Shown: one piece after another, positions 16,461 to 24,390 of the stretch
Layout of the letters: each line of letters begins with the position of its first letter
Numbering within the stretch: the stretch's first letter is position 1
From: Actinophytocola sp044466355
GTDB taxonomy: Bacteria > Actinomycetota > Actinomycetes > Mycobacteriales > Pseudonocardiaceae
NCBI RefSeq assembly: GCF_044466355.1
Contig: NZ_JBITMQ010000001.1
Coordinates: 248,001-312,000, forward strand
Reading direction: 5' to 3'
Length of the DNA: 64,000 bases
Notes under the pieces: generated by a model
What the model saw: only the letters and a program-made list of their open reading frames with translations
Databases searched by the model: none
Told to the model about the DNA's origin: nothing
Program-made: the position numbers and the translations under genes

Positions 16461-17815
16461 GCATGACTCCGCAGGAGATCTACGAGAACTTCCACCACGG
16501 CAGTTCCCGCCCACTCGCCGACGTGGCGCGTGAGCTGCGCGAGGTGGTTCCCGTCTACGAGGCCGTTTCGGACCGGCTGATGGCGCTGGGCAGCGGCATG
16601 ACCAGTGTGTGGAGCGGTGACGCCGCGGACGCGTCCATCACCAAGGCGGAATCGCTGGTGACGTCCATGCGCCGGTCGGTCGAGTTGCTGGCCGCCTGCG
16701 GCGGTTCGCACGACGCGCAGACGACCGCGTTCGACAGCGCGAAGGAACAGGTGGTGCCGGTGCCGCCGGTGCCGGAGAAGCCGACGCCGATGGACATGAT
16801 CAAAGAGGTGCTCGAGCACGGCCCCGGGGCGCCGTTCGAGCGGGTCCAGACGTACCGGGATGCCGTGGCGGCGTACGAAATGGCCGCTGTGCGGAACAAC
16901 GGGGTCATGGAGACGTACTACTGGGCGACGAGGGACAACCAGGACATCCCCGACGACTATCCGCGACCGGTGCTGTCCTCCGGCGGTGCCGAGAACTCCG
17001 TGACCGCCGAGGGCGACGGCCTCGACTGGCGCACCGACCGTGTCGACACCATCGAGACCGGCGGCGAGAAGACCGGCACCGGGCCCGGCGACGTCCCTGG
17101 CGGTGTCGGCGGGGACGGCGGGCAGGGGCTGGGCAGCGGTCTGGACGGCTCCGGTCCGGGTGGGAGCGGAGTGGATTTCGACGGGCCGGGCGGTGGTGGC
17201 CCCGAGTCGGTCGACCTCCCGCCGCCGGACACCGACGGGCCGGGGCCGGGCCGCACCACACCGAGCTGGGTCCCCTCGACGGTGACGCTCCCGACGGACA
17301 CGATCATCACCGATCCGGCGCGGCCCCTGCCGCCGTCCGGTCCTGCCGGGCCGGGCGTGCCGCCGGGCGTGGTGGTGCCCGGTTCGACGGGCACGGGCCG
17401 GGATCGGGACCCCGGTGCCACGCACACGTCCGGGGTGAGTCCGGTGACCGGCGCCTTCGACCCGTCGAAGGCCGGTGCGCCGTCGGCGGTGGGACCGGGC
17501 TGGGGCGGCGGTGACCAGTCCGCCGCCGGTGGCCGGGCCGGCCAGAGCAGTGGGGTCGGCGGCGGACCGGCAGGCGGGGGTGTGACGGGCCCGGCCGCGT
17601 CGCGTGTGCCCGGTTCCGTGGGACGGACCGGTGGTGCGGGCGGGTTCGGCATGGCGTCGCCGAGCGCCCGGCGCGAGGAGGACGAGGAGCACACGCGTCC
17701 CGAGTACCTGGTCGAACCGGACCCGAACGAGATCTTCGGTGCCGACCAGCGTGCCTCGTCACCGGTGATCGGTGCGGCGTGGAAACCGGAGCCGTTCGAC
17801 AATGGTGAGGGCTGA
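16457..17815 (+). CDS. PPE/WXG-like type VII secretion substrate with Gly/Pro-rich tail
   Basis: 452 residues. The first 160 are helical with TSVWSGDAADAS, a WXG motif at a helix turn, and flanking helices like those of PPE proteins. From about residue 185 on the sequence is Gly/Pro/Ser-rich and disordered, ending with acidic EEDEEHTRPEYLVEPDPN and EIFGADQRA. The start overlaps the preceding small gene and the stop lies immediately before the EspG gene. In ESX systems EspG binds PPE proteins before export, so the three genes form a substrate-pair-plus-chaperone module. No ESX core genes (EccB-E, MycP) lie in the window. Confidence 0.72.
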   Translation: MSMTPQEIYENFHHGSSRPLADVARELREVVPVYEAVSDRLMALGSGMTSVWSGDAADASITKAESLVTSMRRSVELLAACGGSHDAQTTAFDSAKEQVVPVPPVPEKPTPMDMIKEVLEHGPGAPFERVQTYRDAVAAYEMAAVRNNGVMETYYWATRDNQDIPDDYPRPVLSSGGAENSVTAEGDGLDWRTDRVDTIETGGEKTGTGPGDVPGGVGGDGGQGLGSGLDGSGPGGSGVDFDGPGGGGPESVDLPPPDTDGPGPGRTTPSWVPSTVTLPTDTIITDPARPLPPSGPAGPGVPPGVVVPGSTGTGRDRDPGATHTSGVSPVTGAFDPSKAGAPSAVGPGWGGGDQSAAGGRAGQSSGVGGGPAGGGVTGPAASRVPGSVGRTGGAGGFGMASPSARREEDEEHTRPEYLVEPDPNEIFGADQRASSPVIGAAWKPEPFDNGEG

Positions 17816-17816
17816 C

Positions 17817-18584
17817 GTGCGCACCGCCCCGATCGAGCTTCCCGTGTCCGCACTGACCGCCCTGCTCGAATGGGAGGGCGCCGGTGAGCCGCACCAGGTG
17901 CTGCGGCCCGAGGTGGTGTGGCGGGAACCGGGGGAGCAGGCGGCCCTCATCCGCGCCACGCTGGACGCGCTGGCCGCCGCCGGCGTGATGACCGCGCCGG
18001 GGCAGGTCGACCGGGACCTGCGTGACCTGCTGCCGTTGCTGACCACGCCGACTGTCGAGTACTCGGGCTGGTTCACCGCCGATGGCCGGACCAAGGGTGT
18101 GCTCGCCGCGGCGGGTGCACTCGACGCCGTGGTCGCGGTGCGCGACGGTGACCGCGTCCGCATCACACCGGTGCCCCCGGACCGGCTCACCGATGCACTG
18201 ATCACCGAGTTGCCGGACGTGCGGGCGGGCCGGGGATCGTCGTTCGTGGTCACCGCGGCGGACATCGACGACCTGCGGGCGCCGTCGGACGTCAGCGAGC
18301 GGCGGGTGCCGGAGCACGTGGCCCGGATGGTCGAGCTCGCCCACCAGGCGGTGCGCGACGGCGGTGAGCTGTACGCGGTGAGCCGCGACGCGCTCGGCCG
18401 GTGCGTCACCCGGGGCCCGGTCTGGTACGCGGACACCGACGACGGCCGCTACCTGAACTACACGCTCGGCGCGGGTGACGCGTTGCGGATCGTGGTCGCG
18501 CCGGGCACTCCGTCCTCGCTCGTCGAGGCGTTGGCGAGCGTCCGCGCACCCGTCGGGCGGCAGGCGGGGAGGACTGCGCGGTGA
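17817..18584 (+). CDS. EspG-family type VII secretion chaperone
   Basis: 255 residues with the EspG family pattern: N-terminal IELPVSALTALLEWEGAG, a central PTVEYSGWFTADGRTKGVLA and C-terminal SVRAPVGRQ. EspG proteins hold PE/PPE substrates soluble in the cytosol and deliver them to the ESX membrane complex. The GTG at 17817 has GGTGAGGG upstream and begins just after the preceding stop; an ATG at 17802 overlapping that stop has no ribosome site. Its place directly after the WXG/PPE-like genes supports the call. Confidence 0.82.
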   Translation: MRTAPIELPVSALTALLEWEGAGEPHQVLRPEVVWREPGEQAALIRATLDALAAAGVMTAPGQVDRDLRDLLPLLTTPTVEYSGWFTADGRTKGVLAAAGALDAVVAVRDGDRVRITPVPPDRLTDALITELPDVRAGRGSSFVVTAADIDDLRAPSDVSERRVPEHVARMVELAHQAVRDGGELYAVSRDALGRCVTRGPVWYADTDDGRYLNYTLGAGDALRIVVAPGTPSSLVEALASVRAPVGRQAGRTAR

Positions 18585-18632
18585 GGCAGGGGACCCGCAC
18601 ACCGGAAGTACGCCACCCGCGGGGCTGAGCTG

Positions 18633-19649
18633 TCACGCGGCGGCCCGTGCGGTGCGCGGGCGGCGGCGCAGGCCCGGGTCCTGCAGGGCGGGAGGTTGGT
18701 AGGCCTGGTCGAGCGCGCCGACGTCGGTGCCGGGCGGGACGATCTCGTCGATGCGGTCGAGCACGTCGTCGGGGAGGGTGACGTCCATGCCGGCGAGCAG
18801 GTCGTCGAGCTGCGCCTCGGTCCGCGCGCCGAGGAGTGCGCAGGTGACGCCAGGGTGCGCGATGGTGAACGCGATGGCGAGATGGGTCATCGGCAGGCCC
18901 GCCTCGGCGGCGAGGGGCACGAGCTTCTCGACGGCTTCGAGCCTGCGCTCGTCGGTGAGGTGACGGAACAGGCCCGCACGGCTGAGGTCGTTGTGGTCGC
19001 GGCGGACGCGGCCGGTGAGCAGGCCCTGCCCGAGCGGTCCCCATACCAGCGTGCCCATGCCGAACCGTTGTGCGGTGGGCAGGATCTCGCGTTCGATGCC
19101 GCGGTTGAGGATCGAGTAGGGCGGTTGTTCGGTGTGGAACCGTGCGAGGCCGCGCCGCCGTGCCACCCACTGGGCCTCGACGATGGCGGAGGCGGGGGAG
19201 TGGGACGCGCCGATCGCGCGGACCTTGCCACTTCCGATCAGGTCGGTCAGCGCGGCGAGGGTCTCCTCGACGTCGGTGTGGGGATCGGGGACGTGCAGTT
19301 GGTAGAGGTCGATGTGGTCGGTCCGCAGCCGCCGCAACGAGTTCTCGACGGCAGTGACGATCCAGCGCCGTGACGCCCCCTGGTTGTTCGGGTCCTGCCC
19401 GGTCGGGCGGCCGAACTTGGTGGCGAGCACGACGTCGTCCCGGCGGCCCGCCAGGGCCGTGCCGACCACCTCCTCGGAGTCGCCGTAGGCGTCGGCGGTG
19501 TCGATGACGTTGATGCCCGCGTCGATCGCCTTGTGGATGATCCGGGCCGAGTCCCCGGGGTCGTTGCCCATGGCGGTGGCGAACATCAGCGCACCGAGGG
19601 CGTAGGGGCTGACCTGGATGCCGGTCTGGCCGAGGGGGCGGTATCGCAC
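18633..19649 (-). CDS. Aldo/keto reductase
   Basis: 338 residues with aldo/keto reductase signatures: TADAYGDSEEVVG with catalytic Asp and Tyr, VVLATKFG with the catalytic Lys, DLYQLHVPDPHTD with the catalytic His, and C-terminal GARTEAQLDD NADPH-binding. It reduces aldehydes or ketones with NADPH; substrate unknown, since the group is broad. The GTG at 19649 has AGGGAG upstream. Divergent from a TetR gene with two matching 13-bp operator-like sites between, so it is the likely repressed target. Confidence 0.93.
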   Translation of the reverse strand: MRYRPLGQTGIQVSPYALGALMFATAMGNDPGDSARIIHKAIDAGINVIDTADAYGDSEEVVGTALAGRRDDVVLATKFGRPTGQDPNNQGASRRWIVTAVENSLRRLRTDHIDLYQLHVPDPHTDVEETLAALTDLIGSGKVRAIGASHSPASAIVEAQWVARRRGLARFHTEQPPYSILNRGIEREILPTAQRFGMGTLVWGPLGQGLLTGRVRRDHNDLSRAGLFRHLTDERRLEAVEKLVPLAAEAGLPMTHLAIAFTIAHPGVTCALLGARTEAQLDDLLAGMDVTLPDDVLDRIDEIVPPGTDVGALDQAYQPPALQDPGLRRRPRTARAAA

Positions 19650-19699
19650 GGGATCTCCCTGTTGTGCCGGACGGTGCGGCGAGCCGCCGAACCGTAAAC

Positions 19700-19735
19700 G
19701 GAATGCCTTTCCGGAACTATATGGAATGGCTTTCC
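19700..19735. promoter_or_regulatory. Tandem TetR-type operators
   Basis: GGAATGCCTTTCC (19700-19712) and GGAATGGCTTTCC (19723-19735) are near-identical sites with GGAA-N5-TTCC symmetry, 23 bp centre to centre. They lie between the divergent aldo/keto reductase and TetR genes and are the likely binding sites of that repressor. Confidence 0.65.
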
Positions 19736-19758
19736 GCTTCGCAAGCTAGGATGACCGG

Positions 19759-20337
19759 GTGACCAGGGACACGACACCGACACCGACACCGCGCAGGCGG
19801 CGTGCCGATGCACGTCGCAACGTCGGCGCGTTGGTCGAGGCCGCGAGGGTCGTCTTCGACACCTCCGGCGTCGACGCGCCCGCGAAGGAGATCACCGACC
19901 TGGCCGGTGTCGGGGTCGGCACGCTGTACCGGCACTTCCCGCAGCGTTCGGACCTGGTGAAAGCCGTGGTGGAGAGCGGGATCGACGCCGTCGCCGAGGC
20001 CGGTCCGCGGCTGGCGGCCGCCCATGAACCGGCGGCGGCGCTGTCGCGATGGCTCGACCGGTACACCGAGTTGCTCGGCACCAAACGTGGGCTCGCCGCC
20101 GCGCTGCACTCGGGCGACCCCGCCTTCGCCGAGCTGCCCGGCTACTTCCTGGATCGGCTCGGCCCCGTCCTCGCGGCGCTGCTCGACGCCGCCGTGGCCG
20201 AGGGGGCGATCCGCGACGACATCGGTGCCGAGGACCTGCTGTACGCCGTTGCCCAGCTGTGCCAGCCCGTGCCCGGGCGGGGACCCGAGCACGGCAGGCG
20301 GCTCGTCGGCGTCCTGGTCGACGGTCTGCGAGTGTAA
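19759..20337 (+). CDS. TetR-family repressor
   Basis: 192 residues. The N-terminal helix-turn-helix includes ALVEAARVVFDTSGVDAP, EITDLAGVGVGTLYRHF and PQRSDLVKAVVE; the rest is the helical ligand-binding domain with WLDRYTELLGTKRG, of the SCO1712-like TetR_C group. A Pro/Thr/Arg-rich leader precedes the domain. Divergent from the aldo/keto reductase with paired operators between. A strong promoter for the following membrane-protein operon begins eight bases after its stop. Confidence 0.9.
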   Translation: MTRDTTPTPTPRRRRADARRNVGALVEAARVVFDTSGVDAPAKEITDLAGVGVGTLYRHFPQRSDLVKAVVESGIDAVAEAGPRLAAAHEPAAALSRWLDRYTELLGTKRGLAAALHSGDPAFAELPGYFLDRLGPVLAALLDAAVAEGAIRDDIGAEDLLYAVAQLCQPVPGRGPEHGRRLVGVLVDGLRV

Positions 20338-20344
20338 AAGATTA

Positions 20345-20373
20345 TTGACACAGTGTCTGCGGCTCTTTACATT
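20345..20373 (+). promoter_or_regulatory. Near-consensus sigma-70-type promoter
   Basis: TTGACA (20345-20350), a 17-bp spacer and TACATT (20368-20373) form an almost ideal housekeeping promoter for the membrane-protein/XRE/oxidoreductase operon. The dyad GACAC-A-GTGTC (20347-20357) overlaps the -35 box, and GATGT/ACATC (20378-20382, 20395-20399) flank the expected start site. Both are candidate repressor sites, perhaps for the XRE protein encoded by the operon. Confidence 0.65.
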
Positions 20374-20409
20374 AGACGATGTCAAAGTTGTTTTACATCG
20401 GGAGTCGGT

Positions 20410-20838
20410 GTGGCACTCGAGGAGAAGCGCGCGTGGATCATGGCGTTGGTCACCGCCTGTGGGTACGTGACCTACCTCGTCATCGTCCTGGGTCGTGTCG
20501 GTGACGTGCCGCCGCCGGAGACGCCGTATGTCGCGGCTCTGTTGTGGACGGTGGGTGCTGCGGTCGTCGTGGCGATCGTGCTCGGCATCGCCGCCGAGGT
20601 GACCACGCCGAAGGACTCCAGGAGAAAGGACGAGCGGGACCGCGAGATCGAGCGGTTCGGGGAGTACATCGGACAGTCGTTCGTCGCCATCGGCGGGGTG
20701 GCGACGTTGGTCATGGCGATGGCCGAGGTCGACCACTTCTGGATCGCGAACGCGATCTACCTCGCGTTCGCGCTGTCCGGTCTGCTCTCGTCCGTGGCCA
20801 GGATTTTCGCCTACCGTCGGGGATTTCAGCAGTGGTGA
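20410..20838 (+). CDS. Four-helix membrane protein of unknown function
   Basis: 142 residues with four hydrophobic segments (about 9-27, 40-60, 84-103, 109-125) and a charged loop in the middle (PKDSRRKDERDREIERFGEY). No enzymatic motif is visible; it resembles the DUF2178-type small membrane proteins found beside XRE regulators. The GTG at 20410 has GGGAG five bases upstream; an upstream GTG at 20353 would lie within the promoter. The stop overlaps the next gene by four bases. The fixed pairing with a tiny DNA-binding protein suggests a membrane sensor-regulator unit. Confidence 0.7.
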   Translation: MALEEKRAWIMALVTACGYVTYLVIVLGRVGDVPPPETPYVAALLWTVGAAVVVAIVLGIAAEVTTPKDSRRKDERDREIERFGEYIGQSFVAIGGVATLVMAMAEVDHFWIANAIYLAFALSGLLSSVARIFAYRRGFQQW

Positions 20839-21059
20839 AGTCGACCAAGGTCACGAACTCGATCCGGGCGCTGCGGTTCGCCAACGGCGAGATGACCCAG
20901 GCGCAGCTCGCGGAACGGATCGGCGTGACGAGGCAAACCATCATCGCCATCGAGCAGGGGCGTTATTCGCCGTCGCTGGAGATGGCGTTCCAGATCGCGC
21001 GGGTGTTCCGGGTCCCGCTCGACGAGGTGTTCCAGTACCCGGACGGGGAGAAGGAATGA
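20835..21059 (+). CDS. XRE-family small helix-turn-helix regulator
   Basis: 74 residues, almost entirely one Cro/CI-type helix-turn-helix domain: MTQAQLAERIGVTRQTIIAI followed by EQGRYSPSLEMAFQIARVF and PLDEVFQYP. This compact YozG-like form has no sensory domain, so its signal probably comes from a partner, most simply the coupled membrane protein upstream. It begins with GTG overlapping the stop of the membrane gene and ends overlapping the oxidoreductase ATG. Confidence 0.92.
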   Translation: MKSTKVTNSIRALRFANGEMTQAQLAERIGVTRQTIIAIEQGRYSPSLEMAFQIARVFRVPLDEVFQYPDGEKE

Positions 21060-22018
21060 AAGCGATCGTGTACGACAGATACGGCCCGGCCGACGTGTTG
21101 CGGCTCGCCGACGTGGCGAAGCCGGCGCCCGGAAAGGACGAGGTGCTCGTCCGGGTGCACGCGGCCGGGGTGGACTACGGGGTGTGGCACGTCATGACCG
21201 GGCTGCCGCTCCCGGGTCGCGTGGCCTTCGGCCTGCGCGCACCGAAGAACCCCGTGCTGGGGCGGGATGTCGCGGGGACGGTCGAGGCGCTCGGCGCCGA
21301 CGTCACGGGGTTCCGGGTCGGTGACGAGGTGTTCGGCACGTGCGGCGGCTCGTTCGCCGAGTACGCGTGCGTGCCGGCGGCGCGGTGCGTGCCGAAGCCC
21401 GCGAACCTGACGCTCGAACAGGCGGCCGCCGTCCCGGTCTCGGGCCTCACCGCACTGCACACCCTGCGCGACGCCGTCAAGGTCGGCGACAAGGTCCTGG
21501 TCATCGGCGCGGGCGGCGGGGTGGGCACGTTCGCGGTGCAGCTCGCGAAGGCGTACGGCGCCACGGTGACCGGCGTGTGCAGCACCGGCAAGGTCGAGCT
21601 GGTCCGCTCGATCGGTGCGGACGACGTCGTCGACTACACCCGGGCCGACTTCGCCGACGGGACACGGCACTGGGACCTGATCGTCGACACCGGCGGGATG
21701 CGACGGCTGTCCCACCTGCGCCGCGCCCTCACCCCGAGGGGCCGGCTGATCCTCGTCGGTGGCGAGGGCGGCGGCCGGTGGCTCGGCGGGTTGGACCGCC
21801 TGCTCCGGGCGATCCTGTTGTCCCCGTTCGTGAGTCAGCGCCTGGGCGGCGTGATCTCGGTGGAGCGCGGCGAGGACATCGAGGAGCTGCGCACGCTGAT
21901 CGAGGCGGGCAAGCTCACCCCGGTCATCGACCGCACGTTCCCGCTCGCCGACGCCGCGGCCGCCATCCGCTACCTGACGGACGGCCACGCCCGGGGCAAG
22001 GTCGTCGTCACCGTCTGA
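21056..22018 (+). CDS. Zinc-type alcohol dehydrogenase-like / quinone oxidoreductase (MDR superfamily)
   Basis: 320 residues of the medium-chain dehydrogenase/reductase family: GroES-like N-terminal fold (MKAIVYDRYGPADVLRLADV, GRDVAGTVEALGADV, GDEVFG), then a nucleotide-binding GAGGGVGTFAVQLAKAYGA and a C-terminal HARGKVVV. The zinc-binding cysteine cluster is missing, so it belongs to the quinone oxidoreductase/enoyl reductase branch and uses NAD(P)H on a quinone or conjugated carbonyl. The ATG overlaps the XRE stop (ATGA). Third gene of the operon and probably the regulated output. Confidence 0.9.
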   Translation: MKAIVYDRYGPADVLRLADVAKPAPGKDEVLVRVHAAGVDYGVWHVMTGLPLPGRVAFGLRAPKNPVLGRDVAGTVEALGADVTGFRVGDEVFGTCGGSFAEYACVPAARCVPKPANLTLEQAAAVPVSGLTALHTLRDAVKVGDKVLVIGAGGGVGTFAVQLAKAYGATVTGVCSTGKVELVRSIGADDVVDYTRADFADGTRHWDLIVDTGGMRRLSHLRRALTPRGRLILVGGEGGGRWLGGLDRLLRAILLSPFVSQRLGGVISVERGEDIEELRTLIEAGKLTPVIDRTFPLADAAAAIRYLTDGHARGKVVVTV

Positions 22019-22250
22019 GGGCGGCCACGGCGTCGGCGACGGTGTCCACCTCGTCCTCGGTGTTGTAGTAGTGCGGCGACAGGCGCAGCGCCCAGTCGAC
22101 GTCCTTGTCGCCGAAGTCGTACTGGGCGAGCTCCCGGTAGCTCAGCGCCGAGTTGATCCGCTGCTTGTCCAGGGCCAGTTTGGACGGCACGGGCGCCCAG
22201 CCCGCGCCGGTGAAGGTCACGAGCGCCGCGGGTTCGCGCGCGGCCAGACG
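22008..22250 (-). pseudogene. C-terminal remnant of a class V (cysteine desulfurase-like) aminotransferase
   Basis: The last 80 codons of a frame on this strand read as the small C-terminal domain of class V aminotransferases: ALVTFTGAGWAPVPSKLA, SALSYRELAQYDFGDKDVDW and RLSPHYYNTEDEVDTVADAV. The PLP lysine and the whole N-terminal domain are absent, and near 22250 the homology stops where opposite-strand sequence of another aminotransferase begins. It overlaps the MDR gene end by 11 bases. A decayed gene left after rearrangement. Confidence 0.75.
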
Positions 22251-22259
22251 ACCCGACGC

Positions 22260-22560
22260 GTGGGACCGCGCACCGGCCGCCGGCCGGGAAACACTGCGCG
22301 CACAGTTCGCCCGGCTGGTCGACAGCGGCGACATCGACCCCGACGACGTACTCGTCACCAGCGGCGGACAGGACGGCCTGTCCATGGCATTCCGAGCCAT
22401 CGCGGCACCCGGCAGCCCGATCCTGGTCGAGTCACCCACCTACCAGGGCGCCCCTGTCCGCCGCCCGGGCCGCCGGACTGCGCCCGGGTCCCCGTCCCGA
22501 TGGACGAGGACGGCATCCGTCCCGACCTGCTGGCGGACGCCTTCGCGACGACCGGGGGTT
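22260..22560 (+). pseudogene. Internal fragment of a MocR/class I aminotransferase, frameshifted
   Basis: Reading rightward, ETLRAQFARLVDSGDIDPDD, VLVTSGGQDGLSMAFRAI and GSPILVESPTYQGA match the PLP-binding domain start of MocR-like or class I aminotransferases. The match then continues in a second frame (LSAARAAGLRP) and in a third (VPVPMDEDGIRPDLLADAF), so at least two frameshifts are present. The winged-helix N-terminus and catalytic Lys region are missing. The fragment ends directly at a palindromic repeat element. Confidence 0.75.
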
Positions 22561-22586
22561 GAGACGGGTTTCGGGACACCGGGCAT

Positions 22587-22663
22587 GTCTCGAAGGTGCC
22601 CTTCGGGACGTTCAACGACCCCGTGGTGCCCTTCGAGACATCAGCCATGTCCCGAGGGGCACC
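22587..22663. repeat. Compound palindromic repeat element (REP/MITE-like)
   Basis: Two imperfect hairpins are built from one word. The first, 22587-22609, pairs GTCTCGAAGG with CCTTCGGGAC. The second, 22625-22663, pairs a 17-base arm starting GGTGCCCTTCGAGACAT with ATGTCCCGAGGGGCACC around a 5-base loop. The two hairpins share the GGTGCCCTTCG core. Such modules look like dispersed intergenic repeats of actinobacterial genomes. It abuts the aminotransferase fragment. The rest of 22664-22917 is non-coding, with no other signal that I see. Confidence 0.6.
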
Positions 22664-22917
22664 TTCGATTGGCGCCGGAGCGTCACGCCGCTGTCGCCAC
22701 CAACCCCCGAAAGACTTCCGAAACCGACCACTAAGCGAAGCCGCACACACGACCCCAACCCCGATGCCCTGAAAGACGGCATGCGGGCAGACCCATCCAC
22801 ACGAAACAGTCCAATGAGGAGCGCTGCCGACGGTGCCGGCCGAACAACGCTTCGGCGATCTCCCGGTGCGCCCAAGGTCAAGGCGACCCCTCGCGGGCGG
22901 GAACGCCATAGACTGAC

Positions 22918-23379
22918 ATGGTGGAATGCGGGTGCGACGCGGCCTCCGACGCCGACGGTGTCCTCGTCCTCGGGGACGCGGACGGGTCGCGGGTTCGCCT
23001 GTGGCACCGCGTCGCCTCGGACGACGGGGTGATCGACGCGTGCGTGGAGATCGCGCACACCACCGACACGGCGAGCCTGCGTTCCGCGACGCACCGCGTC
23101 ACGCTCGCCGTCGTCGCCGAGGAACTGACCCCGTTCCTGAACGGACTGGCGGCGGACTTCGCGGGCTGGGCCGGTGAGCGGACGTGGCAGAACCTCGACG
23201 GCGATCTCGAGGTCGGCGCCCGCCACGTCACGGGCGGCTACGCCGACCTGCGGTGGACGCTGTGCTCCCGGCCGTACGGCTGGGTCCGTCCGTGGTCCGC
23301 GTCGGTCACCGTGCGAGTCGAGGCGGGCGAGCAGATGCGGGGGCTCGCGGCCGACATGCACCGGTTCCTGCACGGCTAG
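22918..23379 (+). CDS. DUF6228-like protein
   Basis: 153 residues, no signal peptide or membrane segment. Motifs include VRLWHRVASDDGVIDACVEI, LNGLAADFAGWAGERTWQNL and GDLEVGARHVTGGYADLRW, the pattern of DUF6228 family proteins that occur singly in actinobacteria. No function is known. It is a monocistronic gene, 92 bp before a methyltransferase gene; start at the ATG is plausible but with a weak ribosome site. It could belong to a toxin-immunity-like class, but nothing here supports that directly. Confidence 0.65.
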   Translation: MVECGCDAASDADGVLVLGDADGSRVRLWHRVASDDGVIDACVEIAHTTDTASLRSATHRVTLAVVAEELTPFLNGLAADFAGWAGERTWQNLDGDLEVGARHVTGGYADLRWTLCSRPYGWVRPWSASVTVRVEAGEQMRGLAADMHRFLHG

Positions 23380-23470
23380 CCAGTGATCCGGATCGTCGCC
23401 ACCGGGGCGGGCCGGCCCGTTCGGTAGCATCGGGCACCCTGGCGGACGGCATGGGGGAGGCGCTGGTTTC

Positions 23471-24358
23471 GTGGGTGACAGGACGCCGGAGACGGTCCCG
23501 GAGGGTGTGGACGTGAGCAGGCCGAGCGTGGCCCGCGTCTACGACTACTACCTCGGCGGCAGCGCGAACTGGGCGGTCGACCGGGAGTTCGGTGACCGGG
23601 TGCTGCGGAAGTTCCCGCTCCTGCGTGACGTCGCCATCGCGAACCGGATGTTCCTCAACCGGCTGGTGCGGTACCTGTCGAAGCAGGGCATCCGCCAGTT
23701 CCTCGACGTCGGGGCCGGTGTGCCGACCGCGGGCAACACCCACCAGATCGCCGACGAGATGGCCGTCGCGTCTGGCCGGACGCCCGACACGCACGTCGTC
23801 TACGTCGACTACGAGCCGATCGCCGTGGCGCACGCCGAGATCGTCCTCGATCAGGAGGGCAACACCGACCGCCACGGGGTGATCAAGGCCGACCTGCGTG
23901 AGCCGGACGACCTGTGGGCCCGTGCCATGGCGACCGGGCTGCTCGACCCGGACGAGCCGATCGCGCTGCTGTTGATCGCGGTGCTGCACGTCCACCAGCC
24001 CGGCGCGGACGGCGTCACCGACATCGGGCCGGAGTCGGTCGCGCGGCTGCGTGAGCTGCTGCCCGCGGGCTCCTACCTCGCGATGTCGCACATCACCGAC
24101 GAGGGCGTCCCGCCGGAGGTCGGTGAGAACCTCGTCGAGCTGAAGCGGATGTACGACACGTCCAGCAGCAGCAACGGGATCTGGCGTGCGCACAGGGACG
24201 TCGAGGCCATGCTCGGTGACTTCGAGATGGTCGCGCCGGGATGGTGCTGGCTTCCCCAGTGGCGCCCGGAGGAGTCCGGGCCGAACGCGCACTCGATCTC
24301 GTTCGCCACGCCCAACCACGCCGTCGGCTGGGCGGGTGTCGGGCGCAAGTCGCGCTGA
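23471..24358 (+). CDS. SAM-dependent methyltransferase, Methyltransf_19 (DUF574) family
   Basis: 295 residues. The family signature SRPSVARVYDYYLGGSANWA opens the protein, followed by FLDVGAGVPTAGNTHQIADE (SAM-binding motif I), VVYVDYEPIAVAHAEIVL (motif II) and VIKADLREPDDLWA. The DYEP acidic residue would bind the SAM ribose. These proteins are abundant in Streptomyces-like bacteria, with many paralogs and unknown substrates. GTG start. Monocistronic, 32 bp before the convergent HxlR gene. Confidence 0.92.
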   Translation: MGDRTPETVPEGVDVSRPSVARVYDYYLGGSANWAVDREFGDRVLRKFPLLRDVAIANRMFLNRLVRYLSKQGIRQFLDVGAGVPTAGNTHQIADEMAVASGRTPDTHVVYVDYEPIAVAHAEIVLDQEGNTDRHGVIKADLREPDDLWARAMATGLLDPDEPIALLLIAVLHVHQPGADGVTDIGPESVARLRELLPAGSYLAMSHITDEGVPPEVGENLVELKRMYDTSSSSNGIWRAHRDVEAMLGDFEMVAPGWCWLPQWRPEESGPNAHSISFATPNHAVGWAGVGRKSR

Positions 24359-24390
24359 CGGCGGGACGGCCGGTGCGGTGAGTTCAGCCG

